A DNA stretch of 64,000 nucleotides from Cyathus striatus (GCA_025738555.1 JAOVFP010000016.1:1302001-1366000); one strand, 5' to 3'; positions 48,280 through 61,130 are shown, numbered from the stretch's first letter. The notes: generated by a model not told the origin, from the sequence alone. Program-made: numbers and translations.

Positions 48280-50100
48280 GTTACTTTGAGGAAAACAGGA
48301 AACTAACTCTTGCGTATTTGTAAGATTTTATTGTCGACAAGGCGTCCTGAAAGATCCGGTCAGACCGTCGTCGAATCGGTCCATATATCATAGTTTCTGA
48401 TTGGATACAAATGCAGAACGCCAACGTGCACATTGACTTATTCGGCTTTAACGAATAACGATGGAGCTCTAGTATATACTTCTCAATACGAGATGCATTG
48501 TAGCCTGTGTGACAGACACACATCCCCCCACCAAGGAAAGCATCAACAACCCTCAAATCCTTCACCTTCGACACCACGTCCCCCGTAGCCAGCAGCTTAC
48601 ATCCACTCCATGATCAATGTGATAGGTCACCCCGTTCACGACGACGTTCTACGAACCGAGCCAGAAGAGTTTCGGTACTTGTGCCAGGATGAGGCGAGGT
48701 TCTCCAAGACGAGAACGAGGGTGTCGTCGGTGCGTTGGATGCGCAGGTGCTGCCTGGTCCATCCTGGGGCCCGGGTGATATACTTTATCTGGGGGTGGAG
48801 TCGAATTATTATGGGCGAATGGAGGGGAGAGAAGGGGATGAGAGACGAACCATGTCAATAAGTTGAGGTGAATCACCTGTGTGTATCAGCGCTCCGAGTA
48901 TGGCTCGATGAACCTAGGAGCCAGCGAATGGAGGATTGGGAGTTGAGGAGGATTTCAACTTGACATTGCGGGATTACCTAGAAGTGATGTTAGCATGTGA
49001 ACATCGTGAGCGCCGGGTGGATAGGCCAGAGAAGATGAGAAGTAGGGTGCGGAGAAGGGAAAAGGTGGTAGGTGAAGGGAAGAGGAGGGATAGGGTGATG
49101 TTAATGTGGTGGGTGGTGGTAAAGAGGGCCCAGGGGAACGTTGGGGGTAACTATAGGTGGGGACGGAGGAATCGAAGGGGAGAAACGCGGGAAGAAAATG
49201 GTGGTATGTGGAGATAACTGAAGGGAGTGATAGGAACGTGATGTGTGATGGGTAAATGAGGGGGGAGGTAGTGGGAGGGGTAGGAAAGGTAGAGAAGTGA
49301 GAAAGAAAGGGAGGAGGAATGTACCTTCTCTCTTCTGCGTCCCCGACACGCTCGTTCGAGCGCTCCGTGCTCTCGTGAGATACGGACGCAAGTTACAGTA
49401 TTCTATAGGCAAATTCAAACCTCATTAGTATCCTCTCCGAATGAAACTCGAGAAGAGCATCTCTTGAAAGAAAGGAACGTACCCCACATCATCGACTTCC
49501 TCAAACTCGGCTCTCACCCTCCCTCCCCTCCTCATTCCCAATAGACGTGTACTCTAAAATCTCCCAGAAACTCTTCCCCTCTTTGTTTACACGATGCTTA
49601 GCGGACGCTCCTCCTACACCCCTCGTCATTACGGTTTGGGGTAATAGAAGCCTTGATACCGGCAATATGGTTACAAACGAGAGTCTCGTTCCGCACCACT
49701 GTCCATCCTCCACCGGAGGTGAACGGATCTGTAGGCGTGCTCTCTTTGACGTGGGCGAGGTGTTCTTGGTATAAATCCAGACCACCTGTCTTGGATAGCG
49801 TGCGGGCTAGGAGATCGCGGACGATGAGTGAAGTGGTCCGAGCAGTTTGCATACCTTCGAGCTGGTGAAGACGAAGGTAAGGATTCAGGAGCGTGTGGAG
49901 CGGTTTGATGACTGTGAGCAGCTAGTGGTTGTTAACGAGCAGGTTCCCGCGGATAAAACAGTGTATAGTGGGGAGAAGAATGAAGAGAGAGCAAAGAAGG
50001 AAGCCAACGCACCGTACTGCTCAGCCTCCATAGCCCCGTTAGGAGTCGACAACGCGTCTTTGGTAGTTCCAACACTAACGGGACGTCCCAGTTGAACTAG
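48280..50100 (-). pseudogene. Degenerate HAM1-like copy on the opposite strand
   Basis: On -: LIVRDLLARTLSKTGGLDLY (about 49770-49830) matches LIGRDLLSRSLSKAAGGLAP; QRTDDTLVLVLENLASS (about 48710) matches EYTDDALDLVVENLTLS of exon 9; and KVKDLRVVDAFLGGG (about 48540) matches KMKDSGIADIVLGGE. The order is that of the gene, with stops and indels between. A purine-rich strand stretch (49020-49320) separates the parts. Confidence 0.65.
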
Positions 50101-50469
50101 ATGAACTTCTACAGTAGCTTATCAGAGAGTTCACTTTTGGCCATTCGGAATCACTTTCCTGGAGGTGCGTTAGTGCGAGGTTTGGGAAAAGGGAGAAGGG
50201 GAAGGGGTGTATGGGGATGTGACAAGGGAAAGATGGAGAGGAGGGTAGTAGGAGGGAGGGGAGGAAGGAGGAGCCCAGGAGAAAGGAGGACGTACCGATG
50301 CGACAGTTGGTTCACGACAACAGTCACAAGAAGCTGGGACATTATCTTATGATTCTTTCGAACAAGAATGACCGAAAAGGTGACTTGAGTGAGAGACCGA
50401 CAGAGAGGAACAGAGGGGAACAGTGGGTAGTGTGGATCGTAGCAAATTCCAAACAAACAGTCGCGTCAC

Positions 50470-52270
50470 ACGTTAACGTCACTGTTTCGGTTGGAATTTC
50501 TCACACGCTACGTTTTCACTGGGCCGAGTCTTCGTATTTACCACAGCTACGATCCAGATTCCACACTATCCACTGCTCGTCTCTGTTGTTGTCTCAATCA
50601 ATATACTTCTTTGGCCCAACCAAAGTAACTGTCAACAACAACTTTCATTCAAAAGAATAGCCACCACTCTGCTGCGAATGGAAGGGCATGCAGATTCGGT
50701 GTTGGGTACGAGGAGAGCTCGAGGAGTATTATGATTTATCCGGTACTTATCGCCATAACCAGAACCGTTCTACAGTCGTCGTGAACCAGCTGTCACATAT
50801 GTGCGTCCTCCCTTCTCTCCTTCCTCCCCTCCCTCCCACTGTCCTCCCCTCCATCTCTCCCTTATCGCTTTCCTACTCACCCCTTCCCCAGATACGTAAT
50901 TCCGAATGGCCCAAAGTGAACACATTGATGTACTACTACAGCAGTTTATCTGGCATACCCGGGACGTCCACATTATAAAATACCGTTGTTGGTGGTGTAA
51001 AAGATGGGTTGTCGATTCCTGAGGCCTGAGGGGGCATGGGAGGACAGACAGGAGGGTACGTTGGTTTCCTTCATTACCTTTCGTTTGCTCTTCTTCTTCC
51101 CCCACTATACCTCGTCTCTTCTATATTTTCTGCAAGAACGCGCTCACTAACAGCCACTCGTCACAGTTATCAAACACATCCTCATGCTCCTGCCCTCGTC
51201 CTCACTAACCCTGTCAAGACCCCCTCAGGCGTAGACAACATGAGGCCTGGCAATATACCAAGAACGCCTCGAACATGTCGACAAGAGAGCACTTACCGAC
51301 CAAATCGTTACCGAAGGAGGGCGGACGATGGGGCGGGATGAGACTCTCGTTTGTCACCCCGTATTCCCGGTACCAAGGCTTCTACCACGCAACACCCAGA
51401 GGGTGCGGGAGGAGCGCCTGTGAGGAGATGTGCAATCCGAAGCGGGATAGAGAGCCCAGGAGATCTCGGAGGAAGGGTCTGTTAGGAAGGAAGGGGTCGA
51501 TGATGTCGAGGATGCGAGGGATGTGATGGAGATAGGGAAGACACTATGGGACTGGTTTGAGAATGTGGGTACGTCCTTCTTTTTGAAGTGTCTTGTTCCT
51601 TCAGAAGGAAGGACCTGTCTTCTCCTTCGAGTAAGAGCGTTCTCTCTCTTTTGGTCTTCGGGATAGCAAGACACTATTCTCGGGTTTTGCTCGAGGAGAA
51701 TACTGATGAGATTTTATTATAGGATAACTTGCACGGCCGTATGTTACAACAGCAACAAGAGTACTCTAACGAGCGTACCAAGGAGCAGAATGTGTTCGGG
51801 GAGGTGTTTCCTTGATCGATAGGATAGGTTCATCCTTAGAGGGAGAAGGTACGTTTGTTCCTTTTCCCCACTTTTCTACTTCCCCTACTCTCGTCCGCAA
51901 CGTTCCTCCTCCTTTTCCCACCACCTCTCGCGTTCCTATCACCCCCTCCCTTACCTCCCCTACCTATCACCTACTACATTTTCCCTTCATAGCGCTCCTT
52001 CCCCTTTGTTCCTTCCGTCTCCGCACTATCCACCCACTCTGGAAATTCCAATCAAGACATCGCTTTCAGGTTATCTTCGAATTTTAAATCACACTGATTA
52101 CCAAGTATCCATCCGCTGGGTCCTAGGGCTCGAGACCTACTACATGCAACCAGTGGTGCCGGTACACACGCCGGCGGTTAACACGTCGCAACATATTATC
52201 CACGACCCTCAAATTCTTATTGGTGTGGCTGAGCTAGGCATGGTTCTCAGAGGTTTGTAAATATGATAAG
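50470..52270 (+). pseudogene. Degenerate HAM1-like copy left of unit C
   Basis: It aligns with 23590-25400: QQFIWHTRDVHI at about 50938, KHILMLL-like DNA at about 51170, and NHTDYQVSIRWVLGLETYYM with HDPQILIGVAELGMVL (52085-52250), matching exon 6. Stops and frame changes occur. The 5' part (50470-50700) shares the non-coding CACTGTTTCGG-TTGGAATTTCTCACAC segment with the unit B copy. Confidence 0.66.
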
Positions 52271-53009
52271 CATGGATGCGTTCTTTGCTGCTAATGTAAC
52301 GTTTATATATGACTTCTTGTCGCCACATCTCCAAATACTGTTATGAATATAGCTAGGCTTCGTAGTTACAGTATGACTGTCATCTTGTTTATTTAACGGT
52401 GAACATTGTTGTTGCGCACTTCCCGTTCTCGTTTTATGTTGGAATCATTTGACTTACTGTTGAACTCGTTCCTACTGCGTTATCCCTTACAAGCTCGGGT
52501 CGTGTAATTTCTTGCTCATATCCCAACATTTATAATTTTAAAATTACTCTATAGTATCTAACCGACAAAGTGTTTTATAAACATTTTACATGGAATACAA
52601 AAGCCTGGCAGTGACTAGAGTGAACACCAAGTAAACACATCGAGTTTCCCATTGACGAACAGGCACTAGCTCTGGATGTACGTGACCATAATACAGAGTA
52701 GGCATCTCTTCAAGACAGTAGAAGACAAAGCATAGAATCCGAGGTAACTTCGATTTCAGTAAGAATTGGTTCATCATTTGCATCCAGATCCAGTAAACGA
52801 CGAGTGACATTTGAGGAGATCAGCATTAGCATACTTGGAAGGACAGATACATCAAATATTGACATTTGATGCGTGAATGAAGGAGGGAGCAGAGGGGATG
52901 AACGAAAGAAGGAGAGAATAGATATGAAGGAGGAAGGAAAAACGCACCTGGTTCAACTGGCTCATATTCACGGGGAGGAGGGGAAGGAGGAGGAAAAGAC
53001 AAACCTTAC

Positions 53010-54881
53010 GATCATGCTACAAGTCAGGTCCGGAATGTATCCGAGCTCCAATAACACCTATTCCCCTATCAGCTCCGTCCTCACTTAAGCGAAAGAAAAA
53101 GGCGAACCCTACGAACATACGTATCGACACCCCCAAACCACGCTCTCAACTCCTCATCGTTTCTCGAATCCTGCGCCAACCTCACCACAGCGGAAAAGAT
53201 AACATCCATACTCTGACCATTCGCGAATTTCTCCAAAATCGTGCGGAGCTCAGCTACAGCGAGACGGAGCTACGGATCCTGGATGACGTGATCGGAGGTA
53301 TGCGAAGAGGCGTGTGTTCCCGCGTTACGGGCATGTGTTGAGTATGTTTCGATGAAGGAAAGGAGCCAGCGGATTGAGGATTGGTAGTCTTGGTGTCTTT
53401 GGCACTCCAGGATTACCTGAGAGCGAAGCGGGCATAAGAGAGGGAGAAATAAGGGGAAAGAGGGAGAAAAAACGTATTTTCTTGCCACGGAATATGAATT
53501 GGTCACGGTGCTCTTCAGGGAAGTACTCCTCACTCAAGAACTTCCTCGCATGCTCAGTATGTTCGTTCGCGCGTTCTTTGTGCTGTTGTGGGATTCGATC
53601 GCGCATGTTATCCTATCATACCCCCCGTCAGCACCTTTTCCAAAAGCAAAGGAAGAAAGGAAATATACCCGCATATCCCTAACACGACCCATAACTCCCC
53701 TCCCCTTTTCCTTAGCGTCGCCCATATCCTCCATATCATCAATCTCTTGTGCTGCCCGCTCCCACCCTTCCTTGCGAATCATGGCTTCTTCACGGAGTTC
53801 TTGAGCGCGGCGGGAAGCTTCGTCATACACATCGCCTAGAGGCCTCTCTTCCCCCTGCTCAGTCCTCAATACCCCCTCTTCACGGGGATGTTGCTTAATA
53901 TACGCATCAGTGCCAGGAGCACGGGCCTCGGGAACGGGCGTCTCGTCCCTCCCAGCAGTGCGTCCGCCCTCAGTAACGAACTGATCGTTTGGTGCACTCT
54001 CGTCGACGCGAGTGAGGCGCTCAGAGTCTGGGGCTAGGCCAGTGGCGGCTTTGGATAGGGAGCAGGAGAGGAGGTCTCGGCCGATTAATGAGAAGTCTGT
54101 TAGGAGCTTTCGAACTTCGGAGTTTGTGAGGATTAGGCTGAGGAGGGTTCGAAGGTGTTTGATAGCTAAACGAACGTAGCGAGTCAGTATGAGTTTTACA
54201 GAAGTGAAAATTGAAGCGAAGGAGAAACGTACCCTCCTGACCATCATCTCTAGCGCCCTCAGGAACGGGAACACCATCTTTCATACCGCCTACGGCGGCC
54301 TTCTTTTCTTCGATATCGATATCGCGCGTGTGCCAGATGAATTGCTGAAGAAGCTCGTCTGCGTTTTTGTCTTGGACTATTTGGCGGGCTGTTTCGATTA
54401 TGTATCTGTTTGTATGTCAGCTTGGTTCGTCGAAGAAGGGATGGGGAACGAAAGAAGGAGAGGGAGAGGGAGGAAGGAAGGGAAAGGGAAAGGGAAAGGG
54501 AAAGGGGAGGAAGGAAGGGATAGGGAAAGGGGAGGAAGGAAGAAAGAGGAAGGAGACGAACCTAGTATCCTGAATAAGTTTCTTCCCCTCAGGCGATAAC
54601 TGGTTTACGTCTACTGGAGAGTTCTTGAGCACGTATTGTAGTGTCTCGTCGATCTGTTGGTTCGATGGCATGCGGCCTTTGCGGAATGCGGTTATTACAC
54701 CAAATAGGCGGATCTGTGACCATGTCAGTGAACCGTCACAAAACGAGAGGGAAGAAAAGAAGAAAAGAGAACGAACCTTGCGATCAACATCAGCATCCTT
54801 CTTCGCCTTGTCCACGGGGTCGATGACGCTGCCCTTTGTAGGGTGTTCGCTGATATCCTTAGGCGCAGTAGGAAGAGACAT
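53010..54881 (-). pseudogene. HAM1-like gene copy C, truncated with nonsense codon
   Basis: Exons 1-5 are 54777-54881, 54562-54713, 54233-54405, 53669-54165 and about 53478-53612. The donor of intron 5 is changed (AAAATACG where copy A has AAAGTATG). Exon 6 runs into TAG at 53270-53272 after HVIQDP. Only the first codons of exon 7 remain next to a deletion that removes exons 7-9, with sequence resuming at the conserved 3' segment near 52870. Exons 1-3 and introns 1-2 are almost identical to copy A, more so than the rest. Intron 2 has an expanded GGGAAA microsatellite. Confidence 0.78.
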
Positions 54882-55411
54882 CGTAGGATTGAATTAGATT
54901 TGTAGTAAAAGTATTCTTGTCTTGGGTCGTAAATCAGAAAAGCAGAAAGTAGAATCGTTGGGGTATGTAAAGAGAGGCTCAGCATAAACCCGACTACTTA
55001 AGTAGTGGGGTTTTTCCCGTGCGGAGTATGACGATACGTGCGTCATATAGCCAATCCTAGGATTTCAAATGTGGTGTGGTGCGTAGGTGGATTAGAAGAG
55101 AGAGGATAACGCGTGACGTCAGCATCGTACCCCTCTGAAATTGAATTCCCACGGTTGATCTCGCTTATTGTTCGATATCCTGTCCTGTCTCCTCGTTCTC
55201 CTCAGTAGCACTACGGCACCACAGCTACGGTATATAGTACAGTACTCCCTTCACCAGTCTAATCCACAATAATAGATGTGAAACAATCTAATTTAGGAAA
55301 GCGGAAGGATATGATGTAAGTATGACTTCATCCCCTCTCATTCTGCTTCCGTTCTTCCACTCACGTTGCCTTCCGTTTCCGTGATCCCTTTGTTTACTCC
55401 ACTACACGTTT

Positions 55412-56000
55412 TTGTTTAGGAGGTTTGAGAAGTTCGAATGGTTGGCAGGGCAAGGGTTGGGAGTTGGCGTCGGGGACGAGGAGGGGAGTGATTGTATAGC
55501 TGGTATGTTCCACTTCGCTCATTCCACTGGCGTGCTACTGAATCCAGCTCGATTGTTAGCGTTAGTCCAGGGTCTGGTGGAGTTTTTCTCGATGTTTTCT
55601 CCTTTAAATGTTGGACCTTGTGACGTTGGAACTCGCATCAGTGTCGTTGCTATCGTACTTGTGTTCTCAAGCTGTCGGACAAGCTCTTGCTTCAGTCCAT
55701 TCGATGTATACAATCATGATCCTACCTGCGTTCTCGGGAACATCCTATCGCACCTTCATTACGATAATTTGTGTCCGCGGTACCATCAAGCCTATCAAGC
55801 GTTCTCGTCTTATCTCACTGGTGGATGGTCTATGTGTCTCGTCTCTTCTCTATCCAGCTATTCATCAATCCTCATCGCGGTCGCTTTGCCGTTTATCAAG
55901 TCACCTCTTCCATGTCCAACATCCCAGGATATATATCAACTGAACGTGCTAGATGATCATCTATACCATGAACTGTCTGATCTGATATATGTTGAAATAA
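55412..56000 (+). pseudogene. Spacer ORF of unit C, interrupted by an LTR element
   Basis: Equivalent to the 240-aa ORF of unit B. The frame is open until the insertion at 55990, after which 17 or more codons of the reading frame are element sequence. The remainder of the host sequence continues at 57144 (ATATACTACAGGTATGTC). Confidence 0.3.
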
Positions 56001-56236
56001 ACGACGCATCGACGACGACGACGTTACATTTGGCCTCAAAGCATGCAAGGGGAGAAAGCCAGAGGCAAATGGATAAGTATTTACGGTACATTATAAACTA
56101 CTTAAATACATAAAATCAGCTGTAGCACATTGTCAGTAAAATACATAATAGGTATAGTAACATATCTAAAAGCATATGTGGAGGCGGCATGGAATGATAA
56201 TCATTGTGACATTTGAATAGCTAATATAATTCTACA
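55990..56236. repeat. Left long terminal repeat
   Basis: 247 bp, TG...CA, preceded by ATATA. The internal region that follows begins CACCCCCGCAAATGG. Confidence 0.92.
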
Positions 56237-56896
56237 CACCCCCGCAAATGGAAAAATGATCAAGGGGCGACGACGCAAAGGAAAAATGAAAGTAATACAC
56301 CCCCGGAAGCATAATGTACTGCATAGGTAAGTAAATCCCCCAAAACAACGAAAAATGCGACATAAACTTATCACAACCCATAATCCCTTCACCCAGCAAT
56401 AGCATCCATTATGCATTCATTGACCCATGCAATAGCTCCGGTCGTAGAATCTTCAGGCGGCATTACGAGGCGAATTTCGAGCGACGAATCGAAGTAGGCG
56501 AGCGGCGCGCATTCCCAAAATGGAAATCGACTTCGCGCGATCAACGGATTGGTGAGCGGCGGACATAGAACACGGCGAGTAGGGACTTCGGCCTCCCCGG
56601 GCAATAACGACGACGGATATAAAACGGCGGCGACACGACGACGACGACGACGACGGCGGCGGCAAAACGGCGGCAAAACGGCAAGAGCGACGATAACGGC
56701 GGGCGCGGTGTCAGGTGACTACGACAGCGGCACGGCGATGGGGTTTCGGCTCGAAAGATGGCGACAGCGGCGCGATAAAATGATGAGAGCGCAAGCGACG
56801 GCGAGGGAATGATATCGAGCGAGCGATAGGCCTAGAACCGAGGCCACGAGCTGGTGTATTGGCTACAGCCCCACACAGAAGGGTAGGATCCATTTG

Positions 56897-57143
56897 TGTT
56901 GAAATAAACGACGCATCGACGACGACGACGTTACATTTGGCCTCAAAGCATGCAAGGGGAGAAAGCCAGAGGCAAATGGATAAGTATTTACGGTACATTA
57001 TAAACTACTTAAATACATAAAATCAGCTGTAGCACATTGTCAGTAAAATACATAATAGGTATAGTAACATATCTAAAAGCATATGTGGAGGTGGCATGGA
57101 ATGATAATCATTGTGACATTTGAATAGCTAATATAATTCTACA
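56897..57143. repeat. Right long terminal repeat
   Basis: 247 bp, the same as the left repeat apart from one C-to-T change at a CpG (about 57092). A purine-rich GAAGGGTAGGA lies just upstream, possibly the polypurine tract. Confidence 0.92.
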
Positions 57144-57910
57144 ATATACTACAGGTATGTCTACCAATCTCTCTTATATATTATCCAACATGCTACATGT
57201 CCATGTACCTTCACAATTGTGTGTATACCTTTAAATGTATGACTACCTTACACATTGACATATCCTGAAGAATTGTATAAGATCCTGTGACTCATTGACT
57301 TGCTCCTTTCCTTGTCCATTTCCACCCACCTCTTTCTTTCTGTCCCCATCTATGTTGCACACAGTATATACAACAGAAATAAATAAACAATACACTACTT
57401 TTTACTCTTTCATTTACCAATCTGCTCCTTATGAGAATATCATATTTCCAAAATGAATTTACTTGGAGTTTTCACTTGTATGTGGTACATATAAGTAAAT
57501 TCAACCTCAATTCACAATCTACTCTACTTTCACCAAGGCCCCTGCTTCCATTCATCTACCCATTGTGCTCTTCTTCTAGTACAAAAGTCTTACTTAAATT
57601 TGCACCTTGTTGAATATAACACACATATTACTGGGGTAGTGGCAATCCAGGCCATTGTCATTCATAATTAAATTTTGTTGACAGGGTCTAATTCCCTCTT
57701 AATGAAGGGTCCAACTATGCACCATATATATCTTCAGTTATCCTTACAGGTATAATCACCTAAAAACAAATTTCACATCACACACATTTCACAATATGTT
57801 TTTGTTGAAACTCATACAATAATTACATCAATTCCAATCTTTTGAAGGTACAAATGTAATTGTATAATACTAGACTATTCTTACAACAAATGTACTTGAC
57901 ATTTATCTAG

Positions 57911-60768
57911 CTATTTCTTTAACTTTATAACTTTTCTTAAAAATTCTACACTATGTTTTCTTTTATTCTCTTTAACTAAATGTTCATCATTATCAGTATA
58001 TAGCGAAATGATTAACACTCTGCCAGAGAAAGTACCAATGATAACTCTGTTATTATTTATTAATACTGTGCTTGAATTTGATGGTCTGAAAGGAGGGGGA
58101 AGCCAGGACAATTTTGAACCAGCTAATATAATCCAGTTACTTGGTATAAAGATTATCAGATTTAGGAAGAGGATCAATCATTGTGAATGTTGAGAGTGAA
58201 AATGCTTCTGCATTATTGACAATGATGTGTCTTTCATTAATGCTGAAACTAATATGATATAATGCAGTAGAAAAATTCAATGTTTTTATACAGGTGCCAT
58301 TTTGAGCATTCCACACTCTGACTGTCCTGTCATGTGAGCCAGAAATAATAGTGGTTCCATTTTGGGAGATAGCAACTGAAGTGACTGAGCTTGAATTGCC
58401 TTGAAGCTCCTTGATAAGTTTTCCATGATGGGAACTCCACACTCTGACTGTCTTGTCATGTGAGCCAGAAACAATGGTGGTCCCATCCTGTGAGATGGCA
58501 ACTGAGCTGACCCAGTGTGAATGGCCTTGAAGCTCATTGATAAGTTTTCCACTATGAGAATTCCACACTCTGACTGTGTTGTCATCTGAGCCAGAAACAG
58601 TGATCCCATCCTGTGAGATGGCAACTGAGCTGACACAGTGTGAATGGCCTTGAAGCTCATTGATAAGTTTTCCACTATGAGAATTCCACACTCTGACTGT
58701 CCTGTCATATGAGCCAGAAACAGTGGTGGACCCATCCTGTGAGGTGGCAACTGAGTTGATTGGACTTAAATGACCTTGAAGCTCATTGATAAGTTTTATT
58801 TGCAATGCATATAGCTTTATTATATCAAAGCTTTGAAGAATAAATCTCTCAGCATCATTTAACAGTTCCATACACTTAGATGGAAACTTATTCTAATTGT
58901 TTCTTAGTGCACTAAAGTTGATAAAATATGAATTAATCTCACCAGACAATTCCTCCACAATCTTATACCTTCAAGTGCTCTTGGTAATTGACCACATAGT
59001 GATATTACTTCAAGCCACTGTAGTAGATACTCAGATATAAAAGTTGTAGCAAGTTCAGACAAATCTTCATCAATTTCAGATTCTGCAAGATGAAAAATCC
59101 AATATGTACTAGCATACACAATTGTGTCACTTATAGCATGAGTGATAGATATTTCACTGTTTGCAATTGACATATCCATGACATTACATATATTCATCTT
59201 CAGGCTTTTCTTTAATAAATTTATGCAGTTAGTTGTAATTAATGTATGGCTCATTCTGACATCAATATGGAATATTATATCTTGGCACCTCTCTATATTT
59301 GTAAGAAAATCATGAAATGATAAATGAAAGGCAGATATAGATAATTTGGAATCAGGTGGTGGTACTAATAAAACTGGCTTCAAGTCTAGAAGCATGTCAT
59401 AAATGACTTCATCTTTGTGGTATAAATTCTGAATTTCCAATATTGCTTGATATGTCAATTGCTTGAAACTTAATATGATAATGCTTATCACTGCTTGAAA
59501 TATGTCATATACCCAATACTGAGAATTTGCTCCTAATAACAAAATATTCATGTACATATTGTCAAGAGACTTATGTCTATTCCTGTTATCAGATCTAGCA
59601 TATTTGTTTTCCAAAATGAATTTGAGCTTTCTTTCAATCTCATGTGGCCCACACACATTCTGGATGAATTTAATTGCTGTACTTGCAGCAATGAATAGTC
59701 CAGAACATATATCAATAAGTTTATTTTCTTCATTAGCTTTAAGCCACATGTTTTCACCAGGCATCCTATCAGTCTCTTCTTTGATATATAGCCTAATATC
59801 AGAATTTACTTGTGAGAGCTCAATGTTGTGTAATATAAATGCACTGGTTAATGATTTCACTATTCTGCCTTCAAAGAGATATTCAAGTGATGCCTCTGGG
59901 CGACTGGTTATGAAGAATTTAATTGGAAATTTGAAACTGCTGAGATTTTCAGCTAATATCTTCACTATGTTTGATTCCACCTCCTGTTGACATTCATCTA
60001 GTACATCAAGAACAACTACTGGTATAATACCATTTATATCTTTTCTTACATTCATAATTGGGTCTAAAATCAATCTCTGTAGCTGGATTAAAAGTGATGA
60101 TCTGATGATTGGATCATTTTGTGCGGTTCTCTTCATGATTTCATTCTGTAGTTGTGGAATTTGCTTCCCTAATTGATAAGCCAATGTTTTAATGACATTT
60201 TTAACTTCACTTAAATCTTTGTAATCCCTAGAGAAGAAGAATGATGCTCCATTATTATGATATTTATGAGCAACACTGTGTGCAACAGTAGACTTTCCAG
60301 TTCCAGCAAGACCAGAAAGCCAGAAGATGGATGCCTGTTCAGTTGATGTGATTCAGTTATCAATTTCTTGCAAGAGATTAATTTGAGTTCCAGGAGTACA
60401 ACCAGTAGCACCTTCTCTTTCATAAGAATCATAAGCAGCTCCAAAGATTGGGCTCAGTTTCTCAGCTAGCAAATCCTTTAGTTCAGAATTGGTTTGGTTA
60501 ATATTTATTATGTTATGAGCAGTGTTGATAGTATTATCATTCATGTGAACATGGCCTGTGTTTCCAGGAAATGATTGAGGTCCTGTATTGGGTATTTTTG
60601 TGTTTTGCTTTTGTTGTGTGTAATTCAGAGATTCAGTATCACATTCATTTAGACTAGACTTATGATTGTAGCCAATGGCAGGTTAGGCACATGTGTCAAT
60701 GTGATATTCTCTTTGATGTTAGGGGAGTGAGACTTGCAATTGTCAATGTGCTTGAGTGATTGAGACAT
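57911..60768 (-). pseudogene. NACHT-WD40 copy C, multiply disabled
   Basis: The start at 60768 opens MSQSLKHIDNCKSH, but the exon 1 donor is ATAAGT instead of GTAAGT. Exon 2 has TGA at about 60354-60356 where the other copies have TGG (EIDNW), just before Walker A GLAGTGKST. The frame is then open through Walker B VVVLDVLDECQQ to the second intron. Exon 3 has lost the region after LYALQI and continues directly into KLINELQGH, leaving only four WD repeats. A net loss of bases near 58145 shifts the frame of the C-terminal tail (57911-58177). Exon 2 is a mosaic: A-like before about 60250, B-like after. Confidence 0.88.
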
Positions 60769-61130
60769 TTGCAGTGGTTTGTGTGTTGCATGATAATGGG
60801 AGGAAGCATCATACTATGTGATGATACATATATATATATATATCCCTTGAAATACCTGCTGCATGCACATGTTAACCCATACCGGACAGATGAATGACAT
60901 GCCCTTTTTACAAACAATAGTAATATATAAATATAAATAACCCTCTTCATGTACTTGTGGGTGTTGCGCTGATTTGTTCTAACTCCTATATCCATTTTGT
61001 TCAAGGTGAATGATAGAAACAGATAAAATAATAACAAAATCTTAATTTTTGACTGAGACTGGTGAGGACTAATGCTCCTTGCGATTGGTCCAATATTCAT
61101 CCCATATCAGCTGATGGTTTATCAAGGAAA
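60769..61130 (-). promoter_or_regulatory. Decayed upstream region of NACHT-WD40 copy C
   Basis: Homologous to the promoters of copies A and B. The TATATATATA run is kept (about 60828-60842), but CpGs are converted: TTGCGT to TTGCAT, TACGTG to TATGTG, and the inverted repeat GCGAGGA/TCCTCGC to GTGAGGA/TCCTTGC (about 61062-61083). Confidence 0.5.

Larger units (their letters stand above)
55990..57143. mobile_element. Short non-autonomous LTR element (TRIM-like), very young
   Basis: Two 247-bp direct repeats (55990-56236 and 56897-57143) begin TGTTGAAATAAACG and end TTCTACA, with TG...CA termini. They flank 660 bp of GC-rich DNA without reverse transcriptase or integrase. The target duplication ATATA is perfect (55985-55989 and 57144-57148). 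Units A and B carry the empty site (TGATATGCTAC and TGATATACTAC). I noticed a single difference between the repeats, GGCGGC against GGTGGC. No clear tRNA primer site directly follows the first repeat. The internal region has CGACGACGACG and CGGCGGCAAAACGG runs. Confidence 0.93.

Noticed and set aside
49101..49418. 105-aa - strand ORF with Pro/Leu-rich sequence
   Set aside because: It arises from a purine/pyrimidine-biased stretch inside a HAM1-like pseudogene.
56549..56812. ORFs inside the LTR element as gag or pol remnants
   Set aside because: Composition is Arg/Thr-rich from CGACGACGG runs, and no zinc knuckle, protease or polymerase motif is visible.
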